This document shows, piece by piece, positions 11,201 to 26,200 of a stretch of 64,000 bases of DNA (within the stretch, counting starts at the first letter, position 1; every line of letters begins with the position of its first letter). The stretch spans positions 92,472,749 to 92,536,748 of the forward strand of contig NC_092344.1 in the NCBI RefSeq assembly GCF_963676685.1. The letters are read 5' to 3'. The notes under the pieces are model-generated. The model did not search any database. It was given only the letters and a program-made list of their open reading frames with translations, and was not told the origin of the DNA. The translations under genes were made by a program, and so were the position numbers. This DNA comes from Mytilus edulis (taxonomy: Eukaryota; Mollusca; Bivalvia; Mytilida; Mytilidae).

Positions 11201-14200
11201 AGTCATTGAAAGGAATAAATAAAATGAAACTCTTCTTCCAATTACTTTGATTCATTATTTTTTCAATGGAGGGAAATATTCAATTGTTCTCTGACAGTTG
11301 ATTTTTAATTATAATTAATTATTTACTTGTTTTTTTTTTGTTTTTTTTTATGAAATTGCACAATTCTTAATCATTCAGACCAGTGTCAGTTGTTCTCATG
11401 AGTTCATGAAATCATCAAACTCTTTATGTCAGCGTTCTATATTTTTATGGACACGTGACTTTGAGGTGGAAGTGGTCTATCATACATAAATGAAAGTTCT
11501 AGCCAAAGAAGAAATTCCCTTCAACTAACATCATGCAGGATATGTGGAGCTCCAAAAAGTAAAAACAATGTCAGTGAGTTGGTAAGCCACTTCTGTCTTT
11601 TACGGGCGCAGTCCACAGAATTTGGTACAATGTTCCTGATAGTACATGATCAACATGGTATACCTGACAGTAACACCTTTGACTTTGACTTGACCACAAG
11701 CATTAAAGACTGTAGTAATGATATGAGGAGCGGCCTTTTTCAAAATATTCACACATATGAGTGAAAATCCGGATAATTTCTCAGCTTATATTGGCAAATT
11801 GTGTTTTTTTTAAATCCTTATAATTATTATTTGTAAGCCTCCATGGTCAATTTTAACTTCAGAGTGTGCTGTTCTAGTCAGAGGGTAAAGTTGATCAACT
11901 TTACAATAATAAATTATTTCGTCTCCTTTGCAAATGAGTTTATTAATTTAATTCCTGCTGCATTCAAAACATCATGATGCGACGAATGGCTTTGGGACGA
12001 CTATGCATTAAAAAGGGCGAAGTCAGTAGTTACTGTCCCCTTTCGTATTTGAAACTCAAAACAGATAAACATTGGAATTAAAAGCTACAGTTACAATTTA
12101 CTTATCTTATTTAACACTTACCTTATACTTCATGGTATTTATATGTTACATTTTATTAAAGTTACAGTGAGTTTAATCATTTGTTAACTAGACATCTCTT
12201 GATTTTATGATATGATCTGTATGGCACAGACAAATAAAGGAGGACTCGTCCAGGGTTGAAACACCATCGTTACTAGGTAATACAGGGTAATGGTATTGTC
12301 CAATAGTGGTATATCCCAATCATCCAAGGGTCTATAATCAGCCGTCAGCAGTCAGTCAGGGTCGGTGTTACGATCAGATCACACGTATAAATGATATAAA
12401 TACCTGCTTATTGTATGTTCCAAACATTGGATTCACTTCTCAAGTCTTTCCAATAACTGAAACTTAGTAGAAGAATTATCTAAAGCTAAAAATGAGCTGC
12501 ATCGAGAAAAGCGGAAGAGCTATAGAGCTAGATGAGCTTCGTTGATAAAGATAAAGATATAGGGGAAAGAGCAATAATGTTGCAAGCCGGTTGAGCTATC
12601 TATTTGAGATAGAAATATTGTGAGCCAGTAGAGCTACAGCCCTAGTGAGTATGTTGAGCTAGGAGCTACAGAGCTAGTGAGCAAGTGTATCTTGCTATTT
12701 ATTTGACACATAGAGTCAGTAAGCCAGTTGGGCTGAATAATAATTGAGCTGGAAGAGATATATGAGCCAAGAGAGTTAAAGAGGAATTATAAACAAAAGA
12801 AAATATATACACAAGTCTCAGATCTCAGGAATCAACTCGGGTACGGACCCAGACACGTTACAATGCCATCTTAATAATTATTTTTGAAGTGCTGTCTTTT
12901 TAGAACTTAACTTGCCTCTCTTTACATTACTTAAAGTATCTCTTTCTCTTTCACTAGTGAATACTGAATTATTAGAAGATTTTACTTGATGTTTTCCATG
13001 TTTATCCTTTAAAACCCTACTAAACTGTACAAATTGGCTACCATATTTATCAAATAAAAATTTCAAAATGTTTCAAGTTTATACTGATGCACTTACAATG
13101 TATACTAAATCATTTGTTTAAAGGGAAAGTTTTGTTGTAGTCAGGAAATAGGCCAAGGTTAAATAATGATTTGTACAAGTTATTATCTTTTTCTAAATAA
13201 AAATTGGACAAGTAATTACTTGTACAATTGTATTTGTACAAGTAATAACTTGTATGATGGCATCATACAAGTAATATCCTGTACTAAATAATAACATACA
13301 CACGACATATATCAATGTGTATCGCGAACTTTCAAGATGAAGAAATATATAGTATGTAAATTTACTTTTATTGCTAGATATTTGTATACATTCCTCTGTT
13401 GATGATCTTCTATCTGTATCCTTCCAATTTGGAAAAACTCTGACACACACATTATCTTTTGTTGTTTTAATGAAAGCATGCTCGGTTGTACCAGCCACTT
13501 TAACTTCTGTATAATCTAGGAAAAAGGTTTAAACGCAAGAAGTTAATACATAGATATAGGAAGATGAGACACTTCAGCATCCAAGTCACAAGTTATTTGT
13601 AAAAGTACAGGCAATGGTTGATTTCAAAGTATAAACCTTTTGAAATTGAAGAATAGTCATATTTGATTAATTCTATGAATAACCAGTCAATTTCGTAGAA
13701 TTATGAAAGGTTGAAGAGTTATACAATATTACGGATGATGTCCCAACTTTAAAGATCAGAAGTAATATTCTAAATCATGGAGACTGAAACCGATAATATT
13801 CAAATGTCTGACTGTGCTACGTATTCATATAATATAAATCATTTGGATAAGATGATTAATAGTATTTGTAAGTTGAAATATAATTTTCTTATTTTCCTGT
13901 TGACCTTAGCAATAATGGTAAACAAAATTCATAATGCATTTGCTAGACAATATGTCAAAGTAACTAACATATGAATATTAACAATGAGTGCAAGTTCTTC
14001 AACTTTGTATTTATTTGGCTTTTTAACTATTTCGATCTGAGCGTCACTGATGAGTCTTATGTAGACGAAACGCGCGTCTGGCGTATAAAATTATAATCCT
14101 GGTACTTTTGATAACTATATAATTACCATCTTACGAACACTTTAATTTTGAATGTTTTAAATACAAGGATGAAAATGTATATCATATCAAACCAGAAAAA

Positions 14201-17200
14201 TAATTGCCAAACAACAAAACATTGTTTCTTTCCTTTTGGTATAAAAATTAAAAAAAAGGACGACAAAAATGTCCCGTCTTTAGTGTGCTATAAACAGTTT
14301 CGTACTAAAAACTAGGGGTATTTCCCCAGTGAGATTTACATACTGATGGAATTCCCTGCTATTTATATACCACTAAATGAAAAAGTTGATTGTTTTTTAT
14401 GTTCAATGTGAAAAACATATATTGAAGTTCAATTAAAATGCCACTTTTGTCAAGATTTAAAAAAAAAAATGTTTTTGTGACTTCCTACTATATGGGAGGC
14501 AACTCCATAAACAGCTGATTTTCACCTGTTGCAAAAAGCACTTTGATTTGTCAGGTAACATAGCTCCTTTCGGAGCAGGCGAACGTAGGCTGAAACTACA
14601 TTTTCTTAAATCAGCCGGATAAGCTCTTCGAAATGCATATTATAAGAAATCTCAAATATATGCACAGGTTACCGATCCGTGTGTCCAAAGGTGGTCTGTT
14701 TTTAAGGTTTTTTAGGGGGGAAATGCCTAATTTCCAGCTGATAACTTGTACCAATTTGCATGTTTAAACAAGAGATGTTGGATTTTTTTTTTATTTATTC
14801 AGAAAGTTCATAGAATTATCTTTCCATTGATGTATAGATATCTATATATCAATGAATATCTGACTTCTGCATGATGGGTCAACTATTACATGCCCTGTTA
14901 CAGAATGACGTCACGTAAAAAACTGTTGATTGCACCCTTAAAGGGACAAATATAAAATATAGTGATGTTTTAGCATAGAAATATGTTAGCGAATGGAGTA
15001 AAATAATTCCGAAAAACATTGTACGGCATGTATACATTAATTTAAAAGCATCGGTTTGGTATATTTAATGCAAATATTACAGATTTGTACATAGCAACCA
15101 GATATAAGAAAACCAGAGTCTGTGCGAATATTGAAGTTTTTTCAATTTTTGCGACGTCATGATATTTTTATTCAATCTCTCATATATTTGGAACCAAAAG
15201 TTGCATATGAAAAGTGTAGATTTTTTCTACTTTGACCTTTACTCCTGATCAGTGTAACATAAATTTTTATTCATTATAATATATATTTGGTACTTTTTGT
15301 AGTCAAAAAGGTACACATGCCATTCCTAAGAAAAACACTATTTCAATATTTTCTCAACTCAGCTATAACTTAGTTCATATAGTACTAGGGACAAAATATA
15401 TTTAAAGTAACTTTATTCATGCCTATTTCATAGTTTTTATTCTATTTATTCAAAAGAAACCCAATTTTATGATTTATTTTCTTTGTAAAACTGATGAAAA
15501 TGTGATACAGGAAATGTTTGGAATTTGCCAGTTTAACTGTTTGCCACTGGCCAATATGCCACTACTGCGCGACATAAAAAAAGAGCTGTAGCTTCACTAT
15601 TCGTGGTCACAATCCTTAAAGTAAGACATCATTTTACTCGATATAGTGTACAGATTGAGAAAAGCTAGAAAATATAATATTTCGCATACAAAGTTTTGCC
15701 TTAAGGGTGCTATAAACAGTTTCGTACTAAAAACTAGGGGTATTTCCCCAGTGAGATTTACATACTGATGGAATTCCCTGCTATTTATATACCACTAAAT
15801 GAAAAAGTTGATTGTTTTTTATGTTCAATGTGAAAAACATATATTGAAGTTCAATTAAAATGCCACTTTTGTCAAGATTTAAAAAAAAAAATGTTTTTGT
15901 GACTTTCTACTATATGGGAGGCAACTCCATAAACAGCTGATTTTCACCTGTTGCAAAAAGCACTTTGGTTTGTCAGGTAACATAGCTCCTTTCGGAGCAG
16001 GCGAACGTAGGCTGAAACTACATTTTCTTAAATCAGCCGGATAAGCTCTTCGAAATGCATATTATAAGAAATCTCAAAAATATGCACAGGTTACCGATCT
16101 GTGTGTCCAAAGGTTTTTTAGGGGGAAAATGCCTAATTTCCAGCTGATAACTTGTACCAATTTGCATGTTTAAACAAGAGATGTTGGATTTTTTTTTATT
16201 TATTCAGAAAGTTCATAGAATTATCTTTCCATTGATGTATAGATATCTATATATCAATGAATATCTGACTTCTGCATGATGGGTCAACTATTACATGCCC
16301 TGTTACAGAATGACGTCACGTAAAAAACTGTTGATTGCACCCTTATACTGTATCACTTTATAGAACCCTTAAATATAAGAAGAAAATATAGTCTGGTCGT
16401 AAAGATGTACGACATCATTCTTTCAACAGTAAGAGATAGCCTTCAGAAATAATATGATCACGTATATTTTCGAAATAAGAGGTTTTTTACTCCAAAAAAA
16501 TATTACCTATGCTGAATTTGTTAAACAAAGAATTTGTGGTTATTGTCTGTTGTTTTGATTTTTGTCTTAGTTCAATCTAATCGTGAGACTTGAACATCGA
16601 TATACTACTTTTGTCTAAATGATCGTTCTGACGATCCTTATTTATTTAGTACTGATACCAACCTTCACATCCTTTTCCTTCACAAAACTGAATATTATAA
16701 AAATCGATCAACTGTTTGACCTTTTCGAAATTACACTTTGGTAATCGCCATTTTACAAGGACGCCATCTTCTTTTGGATACAGTGTAACTTTTAACTGCA
16801 AATTAAATTCTGAAATGAAAAAAAAATAATATAATAATATTTATGGTAATGATGTCTCTTCAATGATGCTCAATTATCCATAAAAGCGCTTCGGACGCAA
16901 GAAATTTTTAAACTTGTTGTTTTTAATTTTTTTGTTTTTAATTTTTTTGTTTTTTTTTTTTTAAATCTTTTTTACAAAATAAAATCGAGAATTGAATGCG
17001 TTCATAACGACTTATTAACTTTTTTCCCTTCTATAACGCTATGCATTTTCTGAATAGTTGTACTATATTACATTTATATATATTATACTTCACGTTAAAA
17101 TGCAAGAATTTTATTGGCCCATACGATTGAGACAATTTACTCTATCCCATATGACTGAGCGGATGACATGTTTTTAATGTCATCCTCTCGCGCAGACCGA

Positions 17201-20200
17201 TCAAAATTCGATAATTTAAAGGACAATAATTGAATCTACAGACAATGCTCAAGTTCCACGTTTTGGCTCAGAAATTATTCATAGGCTCAATTTTTTTTAT
17301 TATTAAAAAACACCTAACTTCACTTATGTTGATTTTTTAAACGTTGTTATGTACGTGACGTCATAGGAAAATACTTTAAATTCAAAATTCAACAGCAAAA
17401 GACAATTATGATAGGACATTCAGTATAATAAATTAAATAACAAATAGCTGAGAGATTGATAGAACAGATCGAAAAAAGCATTGTCAACCTTGGCTTCGCC
17501 GCTTTACTATTTTGACCTGAGCGTCACTGATAAGTATTATTTTGACGAAACACGCGTCTGGCGTATCAATTTAAAAGTCTGGTACCTTTGATAACTATAA
17601 GCATGTCGAAATGTTTTATTGTATTGTTTATTTGTGCATATCTCTGTCCTGAATGTTCATTTATTTGTACTGTAGTCCTGACATGTAATGTTGTCATTTT
17701 AATGCTATATTTAACATTGCCATAAAAGCGCGAGATTTGGCTAGCCACAAAACCATGTTCATCCCACCATTTTTTCTTGAAATGACTTGAAAGTCAGGAA
17801 AATGGCAGGTGTTATCTTGTAGTTCGTTTCTCTGTGTGTTGCATTGTCGTTTGTTTTTTTGTTACACTTCAGTGTTTCTGTTGTTTCGTTGTTTTCCCTT
17901 ATACCTTACAGCGGGATATGTTCGTGGGGTGTAAATTTTCGCTTATTTTCGCCGTTTTTGGCACAACTTTTTTGATCTTTTGGTCCTTGATGCTGTTCGA
18001 CTTTGTGCTTGTTTCGGCTTTCAAACTTTTGTATCTGGGCGTCACTAGTAGATCTTGTGTGGACAAAATGCACTTCTGGCGTATTAAAATTATGAAATTG
18101 TTGCCTTTTGTTGGCTGTTGTTCGTGTGTTTCTTTGTCAATTGTGTTCTCCAATTTATTTATATTGTAGTCCTGTGGTGTTGAGTTGTCATTTTAATGTT
18201 ATATTTCACAGAGGGAGGTTTGGCATACCACAAAACCAAGTTCAACCCACCATTGTTTCCTTTAAAAATGTCCTGTACCAAGTCAGGAATATGGCAATTG
18301 TTATATTATAGTTCGTTTCTGTGTGTGTTATATTTTAACGTTGCGTCGTTTGTTTTCTCTTATTTTTTAGTGTAAATTCACATTGCGATAAGACGTGTCA
18401 CGGTACTTGTCTATCCCAAATTAATGTATTTGGTTTTGATGTTATATTTGTTATTCTCATGGGATTTTGTCTGATGCTTGGTCCGTTTCTGTGTGTGTTA
18501 TATTGTAGTGTTGTGTCGTTGTTCTCCTCTTATATTTAATGCGTTTCCCTCAGTTTTAGTTTGTTACCCCGATTTTGTTTTTTGTCCATGGATTTATGAG
18601 TTTGAACAGCGGTATACTACTGGTGCCTTTATTGAACAAAATCGCCAAATTAAATTCCGAAAAATTTAAAAGTGTACATGCAAAGGTATTGATAAAAGTT
18701 TTGAATCCGCCAAAACTAAAACGGGCAAAATATTTCGTTTACCTTATTCAAGGAAAATCGCAAAATTTTACACCCGCGAAAATAACCCGCTATACGGTAG
18801 TTGGTGTGTTTACCTCAGTTTTAGTTTGTAACCCGGATTTGTTTTCTCTCAATGGATTTATGACTTTCAAACAGCGATATACTACTGTTGTCTTTACTTG
18901 ACCATGTTTTCTCGGGGTTACAATCTGCTCTATCACCCTCTCAGCTATGAAACGTAATAACCTTCACTGTTCTTAACAAACAAACAAGTTTTATAGTTAT
19001 TGTATATCATGACTTTCAATTTATTTTCTCTAATTTCTTTTTAACATTGCTAACTGACGATATGTCCTTTTTTTTTTATCTTTCATACCTTTTGGTCTTG
19101 GCCCTATCTTATATTGGATTTCAAGAAAGACTTAACGCACATTGAAATCATAACTAATACCTAGGGGGTCGGTACGATACTGATGGACTTTCAGTAAATT
19201 AGGGTTCCATCCTACCAGTAGCTAGTGCTTTGGTAATTGCAGCACAATTTAATTCATATATCTAGCTATAAATATTAAGTTAACTAATTATGTAATTGTA
19301 CTAACTCTACGGTTGGCACTGCACTGTCACGTTACCCTAGTGTGGTATTTTATGTTTGGCTAATAATTGCTTTATTTGTTCCGTGTATAGTTTCTTTCAG
19401 TATGCAGTTGATTACATATTTCAACTGTTTATGATTTGAACTTGTCGAGTAATCCCCTTGATGTCTTACCTTTATTAACATCGATAAAACAGTCTGACCA
19501 TTTAAAGCCTGAAGACATATTGTTCCTTGACGTATACGATACACCAAATAAATATGTGGAGGAATTTGTAAGGGGTCCTGGTAAGGCAGAATAACTATGT
19601 CCATCTGCTGAGCTTATTTCTATAGAATTCGGAGTATCCTACAAAACAATAAAGGTTAATGAGTTCCTATTCAGAATTTTCATTGATATAACGAGCTTGT
19701 TCCTTTTGCTAAATTTTTTATATTTGTATAACTCGTTCAATATGATCATGTCCGCAGTGACGTTTAAGATTCTTAATATGTTTTGATTTTCAAATACTTC
19801 ATTCGTGAGCATCACTGAAGACACTTTTGTCGAAATGCGCATCTGGTACAGTAAACCTGGTACCGTTAATGTTATTACTATGTATTGTCGGTTAATTTTA
19901 ACATGTAGTCATGCTTTTTATACATGCAGCTTAGGGCGTCCTTCTTATTTAATCCGTTAGAGTTGTTTAAATTGATACATTAGTTTTGGAGAACATGGTT
20001 TGTCTATTACTTTAGAATGGGTTTTTACAAGCTTTCTGTAACTTCAGGTACTCTTAGATTTGTATTTTGTGTCTTTTTGTCTGTACATTAGTTATGAGTA
20101 CCATATACCAATCTGATAAAGTAATGCCAATTAAACTCATAATTTTGTACGTCAATCTATCATGTGGTCTTTTAACCCGCCCATCTTTTATTTGTCTAGA

Positions 20201-23200
20201 CAAAAGACATATCAAAGATCCAGCCTTATACTAGTTATTACCCATGTCAAAAGGCTGTAATTGTCAATGGTTGTTGTCTGTAATAATTGTTTATGGTATT
20301 TGCGATTGTTTCAGGTGTTGAAATTCTGTTGATTGTTTTCATCAAATCGGTTAACCTATACTGAAGAAACTGTTGAAATGCGATGACCGCAAGTTAGGTT
20401 TTGCTCATTGTCGAAGGCCTTACTGTGACCTGTAGTTGTTTATATCCTGGTGTCACGATGATAAATGTATCGAAGACAATGATAACCTTCTTTCTATATT
20501 AACAGTGATATAAGACCATAAAAACATCTCTAGCAGGGTGTTGAGGAATAAAGACTAAAGTCGAAACTACACAAGTTTTAATATCACCATCAAGAAACTG
20601 TCTGTGTCTCAACAAATCACAACTATTATGATTTCATGGTCTTAGATCTAAAAAATTTACAAGTTTCAAACATCGGAATACTAGTATTACCACTTTCTTA
20701 TTTGACTCACCTGATCTACTTCCTTTTTTAGTTTACCAATCCTATCACTTTTCGTTAATTACCTTGATTTGTCTCATGAATTGACTAATGAAATCTTAAC
20801 ATTGATAAAATACTTGTGTCTGAATTTAAAAGGACATTTGTTATGCCAAAACTGAGATCTTCAAACAGATCAACTCCTTCCTTCATCACACCTAAACTTA
20901 GATCGGCTCTACATTTTAGGCATTTGCGATTGTTTCAGGTGTTGAAATTCTGTTGATTGTTTTCATCAAATCGGTTAACCTATACTGAAGAAACTGTTGA
21001 AATGCGATGACCGCAAGTTAAAATTTGGTATTCAATACTGTTCGTCCACCTGACGGTTATCATATTTTCTCACCCTCTTTCCCTAATTTGAACTATGTAT
21101 TTAATTAATCTTTCTTTCGTAGAGACATTATCACTAGCAGGTTACGTTTCTTCTAAATAGTTTTTATTATTGGAACTTCCGACTCGTTTGTTAGTAAATG
21201 TGCGACTCCATATCCAATGAATGAAGAAAACAGTTTTAGAGATTCCAGTGCAGATAAAGGGTTTGTATACTCATTGTGTCATAAATGTGTAAAGATAAGT
21301 GGGTTTTTTTTCTTCATTTTCTTCAACATATAAAGTAGTTCGTAGATTTAAATGGATTGTTCGTCGGTACCTGACATTACTGTTAACTTTTTATTTAGTT
21401 TGTCAAACGTACATAAACCTAAATATATATTATATTTTAGAGCTGTATAACATAAGATAAACTATAAACCTTGCATATATCCCAGAAAGCCTGTTCACAC
21501 CAAAATAAAGTGTACGATGAAATATCTATTGTCTCTGCAGACTTCCAATACAACTTTATTTGTGATTCCATGTCTTTGACAGCAACTAATTCTTCAACAA
21601 ATGCAATATCTACAACAGAGTAATTGTTCTATGTTAATTAAAATGTTTGTGTTAAAATTGCCTTTTTTTTATTTGAAGAAAATAAAAAGAGAAAATGGAA
21701 TAAAAGTTTTGGCTGATACTGACAAAAAACTTAACTCATATCATCTTGTAAATAACCAAACGTATTGAAATGAAAACATTAATAGAAGAGGTCAATTCAA
21801 AAAGACAGGACAAAAAGTCAATAATCAATCAAGTAAGATTCGGACTCAGAAAAGTGTATTCTAGATTTAATCAACTATAGCTCAAGTAAAAGAAAATGTA
21901 TCTTTAATGTAATGTGAAGCGCAATCTCAGACTATTATACTAAACTTATATTCATTAATCAACATATCTATGTTTGAACTAATTTGCATTGTCGTTTGTC
22001 TCAGTCGTTTGTATGTTTATGCTGAAATTCAGTGTTTCTGTTGTTTCGTTGCTTTCCTCTTACAGTTGATGTGTTTCCCTGGGTTTTAGTTTTTAACCCG
22101 GATTTGTTTTCTCTCAATCGATTTATGACTTTTGAACAGCGATATTCTACTGTTGCTTTATATTTACCTTTATATGATGGTATTTGAACAGACTCCAAGG
22201 TGGAATTTCCGATTTCGTTGTATGAGTAAAGGAACGCTTGATACTTCACTGTAGTATCGACGTTAAATGTAGAGTAAAACTTTCCACTACTGTGGAGTAA
22301 AGTTATCCCGTTTGTTGACATGAAATATACGCCATATTGTATTGTATCGCCATTCCACCTGGACTTTTCAATTTGCTGTAAGAAGTTTAAACAAAATGGT
22401 TGTTATGAATGTAATACTTTTGTTTTATGTAAAAAGTAAAATTACAAAAATACTGAACTCCGATGAAAATTCAAAACGGAAAGTCCTTCATCAAACGGCA
22501 AAATCAAAAGCTCAAACTCATCAAACAAATGGACAGCAACTGTCATATGCCTAGCTTGGTGCAGGCATTTTCTTTAAATAGAAAATGGTGGATTAAATGC
22601 AAACAGACAGATAACTATATCTCTATACAAAGCAGTTAAGGAGTATATGCAAGTTATCTTATTTTCAACTCTATAAAATATACCGTAAAGACTAAATACA
22701 GTATATGTATTTTCTGAAGAACATTTTTTCAATCATTTACCTTCCAGAAGATCGTGACATCGGCTGATGAATTCTTCGATGGTTGTATCCAGGAATATCC
22801 TCCAATATGTGTACTTGGTGGAGATTCTGGAACTAGTCACAAGACATATGTGAATATATTAACAAAGAATACTATAAATGAACAAGTTATGATAATATCA
22901 GGAATTATGAGTATTTGATTTTAAATATCTTCCTCCCTGTATTTATTAACATACTGTTATTGTTTACAGCAAAATTAATGAAATGATATTTTTGTTCTAC
23001 ACAGAAACAACTGTTGTCGGATTATTTATTTCTACTCTTTTTAATACAGTTTTTTACATGATTTTTGTCACTTTTTGATACAACTATGAGTCTATGATTT
23101 TTGTTACTGAAAATCCGAAAGACTCAATATATTTCAGTGCATGTAATAAAAGTATACCTGTTTTGTTAGTTCTGACTGTTGTCTTGACTTTTTTACTCCA

Positions 23201-26200
23201 ACGCCCCTTTCTTTCAGGTTTACATGTCACCTGTATTTCGTATCTCGTGTATGGTTTTAGATGACATATTTCACTGCGGACTTCGCCTTTTTCGGAGCAA
23301 AGGGTGAGTATCTAAAATAATTAGAAGGTTTAATGATGTTACTATATGTTCTTACTATATATTTAAGGGCAGCAATTATAATAAAAATAAGCTCATTCTA
23401 TCTTTGCATTTGACGCATTTTCTGTCTATTCATCAATGAATTTGCCTCGAAGCATATTTTTTGTTTTAATGTGAGTATAATTACATCGCGAGATTAGTTT
23501 TAGCAAATACTAAGTGTTTGGCTAAGAAAATATGTTTTTTTCGAGAAGTAAAAACTGAAAATAAGTAACAAATCATTTTCACACAAATTGATGTTTATGA
23601 CTTACGAAATATTGTTTAAAATTTTAACTCATTTCTATCACTTTTAAAAATAATGATAATGTTTAAAAACCGCATTTGGTGCGTTTCTTTTGGGTTTTTT
23701 TTAGCATAAAAAAAAACTTGGAACAACGGTTCGCTTAAAACAATTTCGACGACGAACTTTCAAAATTTGTTTATACAATTATATGAAGCCAAATTCTTGC
23801 AAAGTAAAATAATAATATAAAGTTTATATTTTATAGAAAAAAGAAATTGGTATATTGACAATACGAAAGCTATCCAACTGAAATGGATTAAAGCAATTAT
23901 GGGTCAACAAGAAGTTGATATTTCCAGACATGGTTAAATCATATGTTAATTCAGTTTTAGTCCAAAATATGCATGAATATTTTTGAGCTTTAACAATAAT
24001 CAATCACTTAAGAAATCATACACAAACTAAAAAAAAATCTGTTATGTTTAAAAGTGCTAATTAGCAATTAATAGTTATCTTTCAAAATCATACTGATGTA
24101 ACACTAGTATTAAAAATCAGTGATTTAGCTATCTCGAAAAAGTCTGCTCTTTTAATTTTGTCATTTGATAAATAATTTTCCGTTTTGAATTTTCCCTGGA
24201 GTTCGGTAGTTTTGCTATATACTTTTCCCCACTTTTATGAACGTAGAAGAAAGCAGTAAGTACCTTGGTTTGCAGTGCTCTTTCCGGCTTGTATATAACC
24301 TTAAAAGTCTTATTGTGCACATGATCTGAATGTTTCCATTCAAGTAACACGCATGACCAATTTTTCGCCATTGCAAACAGTCTATTAACAGGATCTGGGT
24401 ATACTACGAACAGAAGAAAGAATCATTTTGCAATTCATTTGTAGAAATATAAAGTAACTCTTATAACAAATAATAATAAAAGATCAAAAATTCTGTCTGA
24501 TATGATGATTATGATAATTGTCATTAAAACCACATTATAAAAAATTCTTCATTTCTCACACGTAATTATGTCATTTAGCAGTATTTGTAACATTGCCATA
24601 TAAGCGGGAGGTTTGACTAGCCAGAAAATCAGTTTAAACCCATCATTTTCCCTTTAAATGTCTTGCACCAGATCATAAATACGGTAGTAGTTATCAAATA
24701 GTCCGTTCCTGTATATATAAAAAAAGAAGATGTGGTATGATTGCCAATGAGACAACTATCCACAAAAGACCAAAATGACACAGACATTAACAACTATAGG
24801 TCACCATACGGCCTTCAACAATGAGAAAAGCCCATACCGCATAGTCAGCTATAATAGGCCCCGATAAGACAATGTAAAACAATTCAAACGAGAAAACTAA
24901 CGGCCTTATTTATGTAAAAAAATGAACCAAAAACAAATATGTAACACATAAACATGAATAATGTGGCGGGGTTAAACATGTTAGCGGGATCCCAACCCTC
25001 CCCCTAACCTGGGACAGTGGTATAACAGTACAACATAAGAACGAACTATAAAAATCAGTTGAAAAAGGCTTAACTCACCAGATGGACAAAAATACAAGTA
25101 GACGTGGCCGGGTACTTATACATCCCGACACAAAAAGACGCAATGAACAGATCTGAGAGTACTCGCAGCTAGTTCAAAGCCACTAACAACTAATAAAAAA
25201 TCATGCATCTAAGACTAAACAAACAATCCGTACACATCCAACATCCAATGGATTTAGCGTAAAGACGTCATAAACAGCCAGAGAAAAACATGACCTTGTG
25301 CAATGCCAAGTTACAGGTATCGACAGATTGTAGATCCATAAATATATATATGTATATTACATACTAGTAATATTTAGTTAGCTTTTAATTTACTGATAAC
25401 AAAATCAATATTTATACCAATAAAAACAATATTCAATGATCTTACTACAGTGTTGAATAGGTAACCTTTTAGAATAAGTTTATTTAAAAGAGCGACAAGT
25501 TTACATGGATCATATTTAAATTTTCGGGCACGGTTAACAACATTTCCGTAAAAATGAGGATGTGCTGTGTTGGTTTTTGTTTTTGTTGCAATTCAGTGTT
25601 TCTGCTGTTACGTTGTTTTTCTCTTTCATGTGTTTCTCTCGGTTTTGGTTCGTGACCCGTATTTGTTTTCGTTTGATCAATTTATGACTATTGAACAACG
25701 GTACATGACTGTTGCCTTTATTTTTCTGTTGTTCCGACGTTTCATCTTATAAAGGATGTGTTTCCCTCGGTTTTAGTGTGTAACACGAATTTGTTTTCGC
25801 TTAATCGATTTATGATTATTGAACAACGGTATACTACTCTTGCATTTATTTATTCATATCCATACATAAAGAAGCAAAGTTGCCACTCATTGTGGAGGAC
25901 AAACTTTTTCAATATTAACAACAATATAAATATGAACGTGTGTGTCAATTGAGAAGAGTGTATGATAGGATTTGAACCTTACAAAAGAAGTCCTCTTTAC
26001 AACACAGAGAGTGTTGCTTATTCAGGCAACAAATGTATAAATCCTTACCCGACTCATTCCATCTTACGAGGAAGAAGTTGTGTAAGTTATTGTTAATAGT
26101 GACGCTGATGTTATGTTTTCTCTCTATGTCAATATTATGGTCATTTATGCTCCATTCACATGATGTATTGTTGGTAAGTTCAGGGCAATAGTACCACTTT

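Noticed and set aside
17834..18311. ORFs of 111, 84 and 67 codons
   Set aside because: They overlap on both strands within dispersed repeat sequence and the decayed hammerhead repeat; no domain.
24717..25373. SECIS in the 3' tail of the second-family Naiad
   Set aside because: An ATGA with downstream AAA is present near 25255-25270, but the helix between the quartet strands does not pair well enough.
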